From: Mariniphaga anaerophila
Lineage (GTDB): Bacteria > Bacteroidota > Bacteroidia > Bacteroidales > Prolixibacteraceae
DNA length: 64,000 nucleotides
Direction: 5' to 3'
NCBI RefSeq assembly: GCF_900129025.1
Contig: NZ_FQUM01000013.1
Span: 1-64,000 of the forward strand
In this document: positions 51,581 to 61,459 of the stretch, in pieces
Layout of the letters: each line of letters starts with the position of its first letter
How positions within the stretch are numbered: the first letter of the stretch is position 1
Position numbers and translations under genes: made by a program
Notes under the pieces: model-generated
Database searches by the model: none
Seen by the model: only the letters and a program-made list of their open reading frames with translations
What the model was told of the DNA's origin: nothing

Positions 51581-54541
51581 ATGAAAAAACTTAAAACATT
51601 AAGAAGAGGTTTAAGTAAGGCTCTTAACAGCCTGTTTACAATCTCATTTTTATTAATTCTGTTATGTACTTCAACCATCGCCTTTTCTCAGGTAAACGTT
51701 GAAGGGACTATTTTAGATGAAACAGATACTCCCTTACCAGGTGTTTCTGTTTTTATTAAGGGAACCACAAATGGCACAGTGACCAGTACATCTGGGAACT
51801 TTAGTTTGAATGCAGACGAAAATGATGTTGTGATAATGTCATTTGTAGGTTATACAACAGAAGAAATTACGGTGACTCTAGGAATGCAAAAATTAGCTAT
51901 CTCAATGAAACCAGATTTTATTGGTCTGGATGAGGTTGTTGCAATTGGTTATGGAACGCAGAAAAAGGGAGATGTTACCAGTTCGATTGCGAGTGTAAAA
52001 GAAAAAGATTTTACACAAGGTGTAATGAGTGATGCTGGAGGATTAATAAAAGGCAAAGTTGCCGGTTTAACAATTAATAATTCATCGGGTGCACCAGGGT
52101 CTGGTTCCGAAATTATCCTACGAGGAACTTCTTCAATATTAGGGAGCTCATCACCTTTAGTATTAGTTAATGGTATTCCAGGCGATCTAAATGTTATTGC
52201 TCCTGACGATATCGCATCTTTTGATGTTTTAAAAGATGCTTCCGCTTCGGCTATTTATGGAACAAGAGGAGCTAATGGAGTTATATTAATTACCACCAAA
52301 AAAGCCAAAGGCGATGGCAAAGCAACAATTACCTACTCAGGGTATGCATCTGTTTCGCAGTTCCAGAAGAAAGCTGATTTCCTGGATGCTTGGGACTATA
52401 AAGTTCTAGGTGGAATTGGAGAAGATTTACCATACCCAGATAGGAGACATGATACCAATTGGTTAGACGAAATAACCCGTACACCGTTTACTCAAAATCA
52501 TAATATCGCACTACGAGGCGGAACTCAGAAGTTTCAGTATTCGGTAACAGCCAACTATTCTGAGGAAAATGGAATGTTTGAAAGTTCAACCAATGAAGAA
52601 CAAAAGTACACGGTTGACCTAAGCCAGAAAATGTTTGATGATAAGCTAACGGTTAATTTTAATTTGATTAAAGGGTTAACAAGTGGTGTTGGCTTTAATT
52701 CTTACATATACAGACAAGCACTGATACGAAATCCAACAGAACCAATTTACGATGAAAACGGAGACTATTATGACCCCAATATTTTCCAGTATTTAAATCC
52801 GGTTGGAATGTTAAAAGAGAAAACTGAAGGTGGAGAAGGCGAATGGACATGGGTAACCGGAGGATTAACCTTAAATCCTGTTAAGGGACTTTTTCTTAAA
52901 GGAACTGCTACAACAAAAAGATGGAGTTCTCAAAATGGATATTACGAAAATTCAACATACCCAATCGCCACGCATAATGGTTATGCTTCAAGAGGGGCCT
53001 CTTACTCAAAAACAAATTTGTTGGACTTAACCTCCACATATTCAGCAAATATTGAAAAGCATAGAATTTCTGGAGTAGTAGGTTATAACTACGAGGACAA
53101 TCTTTCGGAAGGATTTAATGCCAACAACGCTGGTTTTCCAACAGATGTTTATACTTATAATAATCTTGGAGAAGGAACCTTCCTGAAAGAAGGTAAGGCA
53201 GGTATGAGTAGTTATAAAAACAGCTCAAAACTAATTGCCTTTTTGGGACGTGTTAGTTATGGGTTTGATGACAGGTTTAATCTACTTGCCAGTTTACGTT
53301 ACGAAGGTTCTTCAAAATTTGGGGTAAATAACAAGTGGGGAGCTTTCCCATCTGTTTCCTTGGGATGGAACTTGCACAAGGAAAGTTTTATGCAAGATGC
53401 CTCTATGGTTAATAATTTAAAATTAAGACTTGGTTATGGTGTTACTGGTATTACACCAAATTCATCATACCAATCACTTACCTTGTATAATTATTCAGGT
53501 TATTTCAATGATAATGGACGCTGGGTTCCCGGCTTAACTCCTTCAAGTAATCCAAATCCCGATTTACGCTGGGAAAGAACAACGGAATACAATTTAGGTA
53601 TTGATTTCGGATTATGGGATGGAGTATTATCAGGTAGTATTGACGTGTATGACAGATTAACAGCTGATCTGCTTTATAATTATCAGGTTCCTACTCCTCC
53701 TTATTTGTTTGGAAGTCTGCTCACCAATGTTGGAGACATGTCCAATAAAGGAATTGAAGTGGCATTAAATTCAAACATTATAAACAAGACTAATTTTAAA
53801 TGGACAACAAGCCTGAATTTCTCTTATAATAAAAACGAATTAACCCGCATTTCTAATGAAAAGTTTGAAGTGAAAGATAATCGATTCTTCGCCGGATACA
53901 CTGGTGATCCAATTCAGAATTCAACTCATATTGTGGAAGAAGGTCAGCCCATAGGAAATATGTGGACCTGGAAAACCGTTGATATTGGCAGAAATGGAGA
54001 ATGGATTATTGAAACACCAGAAGGTGAACAAAAATACATTTCGGAAGCAACAGAAGATGATAAAATGGTTCTTGGTAATGGTGTTCCAAACTACACAATG
54101 GGGTGGGTAAATAACGTTCAGTATAAAAATTTTGATTTGAACTTTGTATTTACAGGAGCATTCGATTACCAGATAATCAACTTTCAGCGTATGTTTTATG
54201 AAAATCCTACGATTACGTACAATATGTTAAGTAGTGCTTTTGATAAGGTATATGGGAAAACACGTTTGGATTATACTCAAGAGTATCTAAGTTATTATAT
54301 CGAAGATGGCGACTATGTTAAATTGCAAAACGTAACATTGGGATATAACTTTAATGTTAGTTCGGTTGATTTTATTCAGTCGGCAAGAATCTATGTGGCA
54401 GGAAACAACTTGTTTACCATTACCAAATATAAGGGAATGGATCCTGAAGTAAACAGAACAGGTTTAACTCCTGGTACGGATAACAGAGATAAATATCCAA
54501 CAGTTAGGACTTTCACGTTTGGTTTAAATTTTACTTTCTAG
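51581..54541 (+). CDS. SusC-like TonB-dependent outer-membrane receptor (second PUL)
   Basis: A 986-residue protein with a long signal region (through AFSQ at about residue 36). A carboxypeptidase-regulatory-like domain (about 38-115: VEGTILDETDTPLPGVSVFI, then GTVTSTSGNFSL) and a plug follow (LDEVVAIGYGTQKKGDVTSSI, then PLVLVNGIPGDLNVIAPDDI). The barrel ends FTFGLNFTF with a terminal Phe. It is distinct in sequence from the SusC at 12305 and therefore probably imports a different fragment. Its SusD partner follows after 30 bases. Confidence 0.95.
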   Translation: MKKLKTLRRGLSKALNSLFTISFLLILLCTSTIAFSQVNVEGTILDETDTPLPGVSVFIKGTTNGTVTSTSGNFSLNADENDVVIMSFVGYTTEEITVTLGMQKLAISMKPDFIGLDEVVAIGYGTQKKGDVTSSIASVKEKDFTQGVMSDAGGLIKGKVAGLTINNSSGAPGSGSEIILRGTSSILGSSSPLVLVNGIPGDLNVIAPDDIASFDVLKDASASAIYGTRGANGVILITTKKAKGDGKATITYSGYASVSQFQKKADFLDAWDYKVLGGIGEDLPYPDRRHDTNWLDEITRTPFTQNHNIALRGGTQKFQYSVTANYSEENGMFESSTNEEQKYTVDLSQKMFDDKLTVNFNLIKGLTSGVGFNSYIYRQALIRNPTEPIYDENGDYYDPNIFQYLNPVGMLKEKTEGGEGEWTWVTGGLTLNPVKGLFLKGTATTKRWSSQNGYYENSTYPIATHNGYASRGASYSKTNLLDLTSTYSANIEKHRISGVVGYNYEDNLSEGFNANNAGFPTDVYTYNNLGEGTFLKEGKAGMSSYKNSSKLIAFLGRVSYGFDDRFNLLASLRYEGSSKFGVNNKWGAFPSVSLGWNLHKESFMQDASMVNNLKLRLGYGVTGITPNSSYQSLTLYNYSGYFNDNGRWVPGLTPSSNPNPDLRWERTTEYNLGIDFGLWDGVLSGSIDVYDRLTADLLYNYQVPTPPYLFGSLLTNVGDMSNKGIEVALNSNIINKTNFKWTTSLNFSYNKNELTRISNEKFEVKDNRFFAGYTGDPIQNSTHIVEEGQPIGNMWTWKTVDIGRNGEWIIETPEGEQKYISEATEDDKMVLGNGVPNYTMGWVNNVQYKNFDLNFVFTGAFDYQIINFQRMFYENPTITYNMLSSAFDKVYGKTRLDYTQEYLSYYIEDGDYVKLQNVTLGYNFNVSSVDFIQSARIYVAGNNLFTITKYKGMDPEVNRTGLTPGTDNRDKYPTVRTFTFGLNFTF

Positions 54542-54571
54542 TTTTTGTAGAACAACTTAAAAATTGTAATC

Positions 54572-56167
54572 ATGATTTTAAAACATTATAAAACACTGCT
54601 TTGCATCTTACTAATAACCATCTTCAGCTCTTGTACTGATTTATCTGAAGATGTTTACGATAGAATTATTGCTGAAGAAACAGAACTAACAGCTAAGGAT
54701 TTAAATAGTATAATTGCTCCGGTATATATTTCATTAAGAAATCAGTATTTTGGCTGGCATGGTTTTTTTGATTCACAGGAGGAATGTGCCGACCTTATTG
54801 TAACCCCTGCTCGACCAGCTGGTTGGGTTGATGGGGGCGTTTATCAAAGAGAACATTTACATACATGGGATTTTAGTCAATCTCATCCTGCAAGAATTTG
54901 GTCTTCGTGTTTTTCTGGCATTAGTAATGTAAATAGGGCATTGTTTCAGTTAGAAGGGATTGAGCTTGATAATAAGGAGAGTTATATCGCAGAGCTTCGT
55001 GGTATGCGTGCACTTTTTTATTATATATTATGTGACAATATTGGTAATGTGCCTATTGAAACCAAATATGAAGTTCCAGAGGGATATTTACCAACTCAAA
55101 ATACAAGGCAAGAAGTGTTTGACTTTGTCATTTCAGAAATAAACGAAATTCTTGATGTTTTGCCTCAAGGAGTGGACCAATCAACTTATGGTAGATTTAC
55201 CAAGTGGACAGGGCTTATGCTTTTAGGTAAAATGTATTTGAATGCCGAGGTATATACAGGTACTGCGCAATGGGACAAATGCCTCAATGTGGTTGACGAA
55301 ATAATTGAATCCGATTTGTTTAGTCTTGAAAGCAGCTACAAAAACAACTTCAAAACCAAAAACGACGGTTCTGCAGAACAGATATTTTCCATTCCATTTG
55401 ATGAAATTTATGCGGGTTGGTTCCATTATCACTTAAAAACATTACATCCGGTTAGTCAGGATACATATGGGTTGGAAGCCCAACCATGGGGAGGAAGCTG
55501 TGCAATCCCTCAGTTTATAGATACTTATGACCCGGATGATTCCAGACTTAAAGATACTTGGATTGCAGGACCTCAATTAACAATTTCGGGCGAACCTTTA
55601 ATGCTTTCATCGGGTGTGCAGTTAGATTATACTAAATATGTTAACAGTGTATTTGAAACAGAAGAGAATGAGGGTTACCGTTTCGGTAAATACGAAATTG
55701 CCATTGGAGCTCTTGGACAGTTAAGTAACGATGTACCGTTTTTTAGGTATGCCGATGCCTTAATGATGAAGGCAGAATGTCTGTTACGTACAGGTGATGC
55801 ACATGGCGCTGCAACTATAGTTACTCAGGTACGCCAACGTAATTTTGCTTCAAATCCATCCAAAGCGATTGTAAATGGGGCTCAGCTTACCGCTGGGAGT
55901 TCATACAACTATGGAGTTAACGAAGGAGGTGTAATGATTACTGAGCAAGGAGGAGACGATATTGAATTTGGTGGCTTTTACGATGAGTTGGCATGGGAAT
56001 TCGTTGGGGAACACCATCGTCGTCAAGATATGATTCGTTTTGGAACATTTACTACCAAACAGTGGTTCTCACACACTGAAAGCGATGATTTTAGGACATT
56101 GTTCCCTGTTCCAAAAACACAAATGGATAAAAACTTAAACCTGGTTCAGAACCCAGGGTATGAATAG
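54572..56167 (+). CDS. SusD/RagB-family glycan-binding lipoprotein (second PUL)
   Basis: A 531-residue lipoprotein (lipobox IFSSC, Cys21). SusD-type features include the segment IAELRGMRALFYYILCDNIGNVPI, FFRYADALMMKAECLLRTGD, and the closing ELAWEFVGEHHRRQDMIRFG with FPVPKTQMDKNLNLVQNPGY. It should bind the incoming oligosaccharide on the SusC lid. A strong terminator lies just downstream. Confidence 0.95.
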   Translation: MILKHYKTLLCILLITIFSSCTDLSEDVYDRIIAEETELTAKDLNSIIAPVYISLRNQYFGWHGFFDSQEECADLIVTPARPAGWVDGGVYQREHLHTWDFSQSHPARIWSSCFSGISNVNRALFQLEGIELDNKESYIAELRGMRALFYYILCDNIGNVPIETKYEVPEGYLPTQNTRQEVFDFVISEINEILDVLPQGVDQSTYGRFTKWTGLMLLGKMYLNAEVYTGTAQWDKCLNVVDEIIESDLFSLESSYKNNFKTKNDGSAEQIFSIPFDEIYAGWFHYHLKTLHPVSQDTYGLEAQPWGGSCAIPQFIDTYDPDDSRLKDTWIAGPQLTISGEPLMLSSGVQLDYTKYVNSVFETEENEGYRFGKYEIAIGALGQLSNDVPFFRYADALMMKAECLLRTGDAHGAATIVTQVRQRNFASNPSKAIVNGAQLTAGSSYNYGVNEGGVMITEQGGDDIEFGGFYDELAWEFVGEHHRRQDMIRFGTFTTKQWFSHTESDDFRTLFPVPKTQMDKNLNLVQNPGYE

Positions 56168-56190
56168 TGATGGTTTAGTTAGTTAGATTT

Positions 56191-56248
56191 CAATTGAAAG
56201 AGAGGCAGTTTCTGGAATATAGGAGCCTCTCTTCTCAATTGTTTTTTT
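56191..56248 (+). terminator. Strong rho-independent terminator after the second susD
   Basis: CAATTGA-AA-GAGAGGC pairs with GCCTCTC-TTC-TCAATTG across an 18-base loop and is followed by seven T residues. It separates susCD from the peptidase gene, which must have its own promoter or depend on read-through. Confidence 0.9.
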
Positions 56249-56331
56249 GATTAAACAATTAAACGCTCTTAGTTCTAGGTCGTTTTTACAATCCTATATG
56301 AAGTTTTGATTCTCATAAATAAACACTTAAT

Positions 56332-59300
56332 ATGTTAATATTAAATCTAATTATTGTAGTTAAGAATAAGTGTGAAGTTGTTTCTGGTCATTTCTATGCA
56401 TTTATCCTTGCTTTCTTTCTTCTATTTTGTGGAATAAGTTCTACTTTATCAGGACAACAAAATATTGCAGTGAAAGCTGATGGAGTTTATACTTCACATG
56501 TTTCACCATGGGAAACGTTGGATGCAGTTAATGATGGATTCGAACCATCAGGTTCTGGTGATAAAACTCATGGAGCTTATGGAAATTGGACTGGAAATAT
56601 AGGCGTATGGAATTGGGTTGAATACAATTGGGAGGACTATTATGTAATCTCTCAATCTGAGGTTTATTGGTGGACCGATGGTGGCGGAATTCAAATTCCA
56701 GATTCATCTTTTATTGAATACTGGGATGTTGCAGATAATACTTGGCTTGAAGTACCCAACCACAACGGATATAAACATCTTGAAAATGAATATAGTGTTG
56801 TTGCTTTCGATGAAATATATACGAATAAAATTAGACTTCATTGTAAAAGTAATACAGAGGCTACAGGTATACTAGAGTGGAAAGTTGTAGGAGATATGGC
56901 GGAAAAATTGCCCGGTCATGTTGATTTAGACATTAGTAATGAGTTAGCTCTTTCAACCACATCAACTGTAACTCTCAGCCTAAAGGATAATGTCGGGAAT
57001 GCAGTTACAGGATATAACTTTGTATATGATGTTATCATTACCAATAGCTTGAAAAATGTTAATGAAAGTTTTCAGGTAAATGGAGTTAATTATTCTGAAT
57101 CAGCAGGCAAAGTGAGATTGTTGGAAACAGATGATAATGGTAAAATATCATTTGATATTGTACTGCCTGCCTCTATCGATCCAGGTGATGGAATAAGCAT
57201 TGAGCTCTTTTATAATAATGGATTGGTTAAAGCTGGATCTGAATTCTCATTTTACCAGCCTGCTATGGATAGTCCTATGATAGTTGCTGACAATACAAAC
57301 AATTCAGTTGATTTTGATATTGAATTAACATTTGTGGATAACCCGGATTGGAGAAAACAAATATATGAGGTAACAATTAATAACCAGACTTTAGATACAA
57401 CAGCTTATGACCTTACTAGTGGAAAAATATCGTTAAAACCATCGAGCCTAAATCCCGCTTTAACTGGAATGGGGCTAAAAACGGTAAAGATATTTGCTTA
57501 TGGGTATGGAACCGTTTCTATTGAGCAACAAATTAATGCAGGTGAACTTTCAACAGAAAGAACCAAAGTGGGAACCTACTTGGTACTCACTAAGAATCAA
57601 TTTACACAAATATTTTGCGAGGCAAATGACCAATATAACAATCCAATTCCGGGGCTAAAATTTTTATATGATATTGAAATTACGAATAGTAATTCAACAA
57701 GTCAGGAACAATACGTTATCAATGGGAGAACTTCTTCGGTCAACTCTTCCGCAAATCAAATGGGGGAAAGCTCTGATGAAGGGTATGCTGAGATGGATAT
57801 TCAAATGCCCAGTGAAATAGATATTAATGATGGAATAGTCATAAAGGTAAAAACTGAAGAAGGCCAATTAGTTGGACAGGTTAATTATGAAGCTAGTAGT
57901 TCTGAAAAAAGCGTGTATGTGCAACGTGCAGTAAGAAATCATCCCGATTTTAGCTGGGAAAGAACTGCCCAATCTGAAAACTTTATTTTGTATTGGGGGT
58001 CTAAAATAGAGGGCGATCCGATTAGCGAGAGTAACGGTAATCTGAAGTTTGATCCTGTTGTTATATTAAATGCATTGGAAACTGTTATGTCCTATTGGAC
58101 AGATAGCATCAATTTTATTGATAACCCAGATGAAGGAAATATGGCTAAGTACAAATTCGAAGCTGTACTAAATGAAACTTGGTCCAGTGGATTTGGAGGT
58201 TGGGCTTTTGGTGGTTCTGCAGATGACGTGATAGGTAGTATGTGGATTCATCCGCAAGCAGCTTCAGGCGGTGTTGGTGCTCTTGCTCATGAATTTGGAC
58301 ATATGTGTCAGGCAATGATACTAATTCAAAACCCGGGATATGGGCTTAAAACACCTTGGGCTGGATTCTTTTGGGAATCTCATACCTGCTTTATGGATTG
58401 GTTTTATAAAGACTATGGTTTTGATATTGGAATGTCAAGATACATCATGACATCTTCCATGCAATATAGTACAACACGAAGACATTATCAGAATGTATTA
58501 TTCCTTCAGTATTTATATGATAAATATGGACTGCAGACTATAAATGACATATGGAAAAATGCAAATCCAGAAATGAGTCACCCTCTTACATCATTGCGCG
58601 ATTCTGTTTTAGGATATACTCAATCAGACTTAAACGATGATTTTGGACATCATGCCATGCGCAATGTCACATGGGATTATTCGAACAAAGATCTATTTGA
58701 AAAATATGTAAACAAAGTTGACCAATCAACTATAAACCGTAGATATACGATTCTTGAAAGAATCAAGAATATGGACGATTGGTATATTGTACCAAGGGAA
58801 ATGGCTCCTGCCGATTATGGTTTTAATATTATACCATTTTATCCTGATAGCTCAGTTTCTCAGATAAGCATCGATTTTTACGGATATGAAAATGAACCTG
58901 CTGGTGGTGCCGGATGGAGATATGGGATTGTTGAAGTAGATAATAGTGGAACTCCAACATATGGTGAATTGCAGAAATCTAAAGAGGGAACTTTAACGTA
59001 TTCAGTAGCAAATACTGATAATGAATTCTATTTTGTTGTATCTGGAGCACCAGCGGAACATCATAACTATTTTTGGGAACCTGGGTTTCCAAAGATTTAT
59101 AGATATCCTTATAAAGTACGATTTAATGGGGCTAAGCCTGCAGGGCATAAGGTCGGTTACAATCGTAGAATTGAAGAGAACTCTGGGACCACCCATGTTA
59201 ATGGAGGAGGTTGGGTAGCATCAACAGCAAATGTTGAATCTTCTGTTTATGTTGGCCCAAATGCACAAGTACTGGGAAATGCTTTGGTACGTGGTAATGT

Positions 59301-60267
59301 GAGGATTGAAGATTATGCCATTGTTAAAGATGATGCCCAGGTTAGTGGTAATGCTATTATAAAGGATTGGGCTCTTGTGGGGAAAAATGCAGTTGTTAAA
59401 GATAATGTAATTGTTGAAAAACGCTCAAGGGTATATACAAACTGTGAAATAAGCGAAAACGCTCTGGTAACTGGAAGTGCCATCGTGTATTATGGAAGTA
59501 AAGTAAAAGGAGATGCTGTTGCGAAAGATTTAGCATTTCTTTTTAATCTCACTCTTTCGGGGACAGCTGTGCTTGGTGGAGATGGAGAGGAGTTCCAAAC
59601 CGTCTCAGAGGGCATTTATCTGCAGGTACAAAATGCTGCAGGTGCGAACAGAAATGGAGTCGATGGACTAGATTTTCATCTGTCTAATGTTGATATAAAT
59701 CCAACTATTTCCGATTACTTCTGTCCTAACGGAGATTACCCGACTGGGTCGTTTAATTTGAAAGCCGAGAATATTCAGGATAAAAGTGTGGCCCTAAAGT
59801 GGGATACGCCCGAAAGTAAATATGGAATTAAAAAGTATTATGTTCTTCAAGAAGATAACGTTAAAGAAATAACCACATCAAATGCGGTTAGCTTTTCTAA
59901 TCTAATCTCAAATTACAATTATACTTTCAGGGTAGTTGGAATTGATAGTCTAGGAAATTATACACCATATAGTAATTCTGTAACCTTTCAAACGCTTGTT
60001 ACTTCAATATCTTCTGAAATTCAAGAGCACGATAATTTTAAAATAAGCAATTTATATCCGCAACAACGCATTTGTGTTATTGCTCCAGATATTAATAGAA
60101 AGAACATTTTAGAGATATATACAATCTCTGGTCAGTTGGTTTATAAAAAATCATTTGTTGCTGAAACATCTGTTAATCATTCGGCAATTGGCGGAAGTGG
60201 AATATATCTAGTTAAAGTAAATAATGGAGAAATAAGAGAAAACAGTAAAGTTTATTTGAATAACTAA
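56332..60267 (+). CDS. Svx/AvrXca-like secreted metallopeptidase with binding module, beta-helix, FN3 and T9SS tail
   Basis: A 1311-residue multidomain protein. A signal (about 1-42) is followed by a discoidin-like module (about 45-190, beginning AVKADGVYTSHVSPWETLDA), two homologous Ig-like domains (about 194-320 and 404-525) separated by a DUF1533-like segment, and a gluzincin-type peptidase domain (about 540-830). The zinc motif is HEFGH (His653, Glu654, His657), with Glu682 in FFWESHTCFMDW as probable third ligand. This core matches the Svx/AvrXca family (DUF6055). About residues 965-1085 are left-handed beta-helix hexapeptide-type repeats (GNALVRGNVRIEDYAIV). An FN3 domain (about 1140-1225) and a T9SS-type sorting tail complete it. 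Svx proteins from plant pathogens are reported to attack plant glycoproteins; here it may cleave the protein part of an arabinogalactan-protein or extensin. Confidence 0.8.
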   Translation: MLILNLIIVVKNKCEVVSGHFYAFILAFFLLFCGISSTLSGQQNIAVKADGVYTSHVSPWETLDAVNDGFEPSGSGDKTHGAYGNWTGNIGVWNWVEYNWEDYYVISQSEVYWWTDGGGIQIPDSSFIEYWDVADNTWLEVPNHNGYKHLENEYSVVAFDEIYTNKIRLHCKSNTEATGILEWKVVGDMAEKLPGHVDLDISNELALSTTSTVTLSLKDNVGNAVTGYNFVYDVIITNSLKNVNESFQVNGVNYSESAGKVRLLETDDNGKISFDIVLPASIDPGDGISIELFYNNGLVKAGSEFSFYQPAMDSPMIVADNTNNSVDFDIELTFVDNPDWRKQIYEVTINNQTLDTTAYDLTSGKISLKPSSLNPALTGMGLKTVKIFAYGYGTVSIEQQINAGELSTERTKVGTYLVLTKNQFTQIFCEANDQYNNPIPGLKFLYDIEITNSNSTSQEQYVINGRTSSVNSSANQMGESSDEGYAEMDIQMPSEIDINDGIVIKVKTEEGQLVGQVNYEASSSEKSVYVQRAVRNHPDFSWERTAQSENFILYWGSKIEGDPISESNGNLKFDPVVILNALETVMSYWTDSINFIDNPDEGNMAKYKFEAVLNETWSSGFGGWAFGGSADDVIGSMWIHPQAASGGVGALAHEFGHMCQAMILIQNPGYGLKTPWAGFFWESHTCFMDWFYKDYGFDIGMSRYIMTSSMQYSTTRRHYQNVLFLQYLYDKYGLQTINDIWKNANPEMSHPLTSLRDSVLGYTQSDLNDDFGHHAMRNVTWDYSNKDLFEKYVNKVDQSTINRRYTILERIKNMDDWYIVPREMAPADYGFNIIPFYPDSSVSQISIDFYGYENEPAGGAGWRYGIVEVDNSGTPTYGELQKSKEGTLTYSVANTDNEFYFVVSGAPAEHHNYFWEPGFPKIYRYPYKVRFNGAKPAGHKVGYNRRIEENSGTTHVNGGGWVASTANVESSVYVGPNAQVLGNALVRGNVRIEDYAIVKDDAQVSGNAIIKDWALVGKNAVVKDNVIVEKRSRVYTNCEISENALVTGSAIVYYGSKVKGDAVAKDLAFLFNLTLSGTAVLGGDGEEFQTVSEGIYLQVQNAAGANRNGVDGLDFHLSNVDINPTISDYFCPNGDYPTGSFNLKAENIQDKSVALKWDTPESKYGIKKYYVLQEDNVKEITTSNAVSFSNLISNYNYTFRVVGIDSLGNYTPYSNSVTFQTLVTSISSEIQEHDNFKISNLYPQQRICVIAPDINRKNILEIYTISGQLVYKKSFVAETSVNHSAIGGSGIYLVKVNNGEIRENSKVYLNN

Positions 60268-60289
60268 TATCTAAAAAAAAAGAAAAATT

Positions 60290-61393
60290 ATGAAAAATCT
60301 TAGAACTTATTTGTTAGCATTAGTAGTAATATTGGGCATTGCTATTGTATCCTGTACCGAAGAGAAGGTAGAGTATATTGATTTAATGCCCCCGGAGATA
60401 ACAACTACGTCTCCTGGAGCAAATGCCAGCATATTGCTGGGTGAACCATTAGAGATTAAAAGTCAGTTTGTTGATAATGATTTCCTTTCATCTTATGGAA
60501 TAAGTGTATCAGGAACAGAGGGGCAGTCGTGGTCTTACTCGACTACAGAGAACTTTGAATCTGACAAATATGATGTAACTGTTGAATTAACCATTGAAAC
60601 TCCTGGTGAAGACGATGTTGCAAGTGCTGGAGTTTATGAGTTGATTGTTTGGGCTGTTGATCTGCAGGGGAATGCTGACTCCTCAATTACCAGTTTTACG
60701 CTTGCAGAATTACCACCTCCTGCCTTTACCGATGACTTTAGCACAGCTATTGATTTCACTACCGATGACTTGAGCAATACCATATGGGATGGTTTTTTAA
60801 TTAATTCAGGAGTGGGTGTTCCACAAAACGCTGTATTGATGATGGCTAATACTACCGAGAATGAGGGTGCTCTTACAGTTGTGACCAATGAAACTGGTTG
60901 GGAAAATGGTCACGACGATGGCTTTGTTTTGTATAAAAATGTTCCTGGGGGAACAGATTTTGAAGTTTCAGTGCAAATGGTAGGTGGAGACTTCGCTTCG
61001 CTAGGTGGTGGAATCGTAAATTATCTAACAGCTGGAGTAATAATTAAGCCTACAGCATCCACTGATTATTGGGTCGGAGCTAATGCTTTCGATCGTCCAG
61101 AATGGGCTGTTGTTGTTGGAATGAGAGATATTTATGATGGAAATCAAGAGGATACTTGGTCAGGGGAGAATAAAACTGCACTTAGTGAAACACCATGGCT
61201 TAAACTGGTGAAAATTGGCAAAGTTGTTACGGCATATATTTCTGTTGATGGTGTTATTTGGTTAGAAATGGGCACAACTGAGCATGATGAGTATGCTGTA
61301 GATGATTTACAGGTTGGTCTTTCTCATGCAACTTTTACCGGAGAAACAGGTGCAGCAGTATATGACAACTTCAATTTAACTTATTTGAATTAA
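60290..61393 (+). CDS. DUF4625-like lipoprotein with concanavalin-like C-terminal domain
   Basis: A 367-residue lipoprotein (lipobox IAIVSC, Cys22). Residues about 30-140 resemble DUF4625 or a PKD/Ig-like domain (PPEITTTSPGANASILLGE, then FVDNDFLSSYGISVSG). Residues about 150-367 form a DUF1349/LamG-like beta-sandwich (TIWDGFLINSG, then GFVLYKNVPGGTDFEVSVQM and AAVYDNFNLTY). In this position it is likely an outer-surface glycan-binding protein that serves the second SusC/D pair or tethers substrate for the peptidase. It starts 22 bases after the peptidase gene, so the two are probably cotranscribed. Confidence 0.7.
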   Translation: MKNLRTYLLALVVILGIAIVSCTEEKVEYIDLMPPEITTTSPGANASILLGEPLEIKSQFVDNDFLSSYGISVSGTEGQSWSYSTTENFESDKYDVTVELTIETPGEDDVASAGVYELIVWAVDLQGNADSSITSFTLAELPPPAFTDDFSTAIDFTTDDLSNTIWDGFLINSGVGVPQNAVLMMANTTENEGALTVVTNETGWENGHDDGFVLYKNVPGGTDFEVSVQMVGGDFASLGGGIVNYLTAGVIIKPTASTDYWVGANAFDRPEWAVVVGMRDIYDGNQEDTWSGENKTALSETPWLKLVKIGKVVTAYISVDGVIWLEMGTTEHDEYAVDDLQVGLSHATFTGETGAAVYDNFNLTYLN

Positions 61394-61411
61394 TACTTAA
61401 TATCTTTTTTG

Positions 61412-61439
61412 AAGGAGGGGTAATTACCCCTCCTTTTTC
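61412..61439 (+). terminator. Palindromic hairpin with T-run before the GH127 gene
   Basis: AAGGAGGGGTAA is exactly mirrored by TTACCCCTCCTT, followed by TTTTTC. It is a strong intrinsic terminator between the lipoprotein and GH127 genes, only about 20 bases before the GTG start. Confidence 0.9.
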
Positions 61440-61459
61440 AAGAACTAAAATAGTGTCGA

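Noticed and set aside
59220-59560. Possible acyl- or acetyltransferase suggested by hexapeptide repeats
   Set aside because: The repeats are an internal part of the secreted peptidase and lack the catalytic His and surrounding domain of such transferases; a structural beta-helix is more likely.
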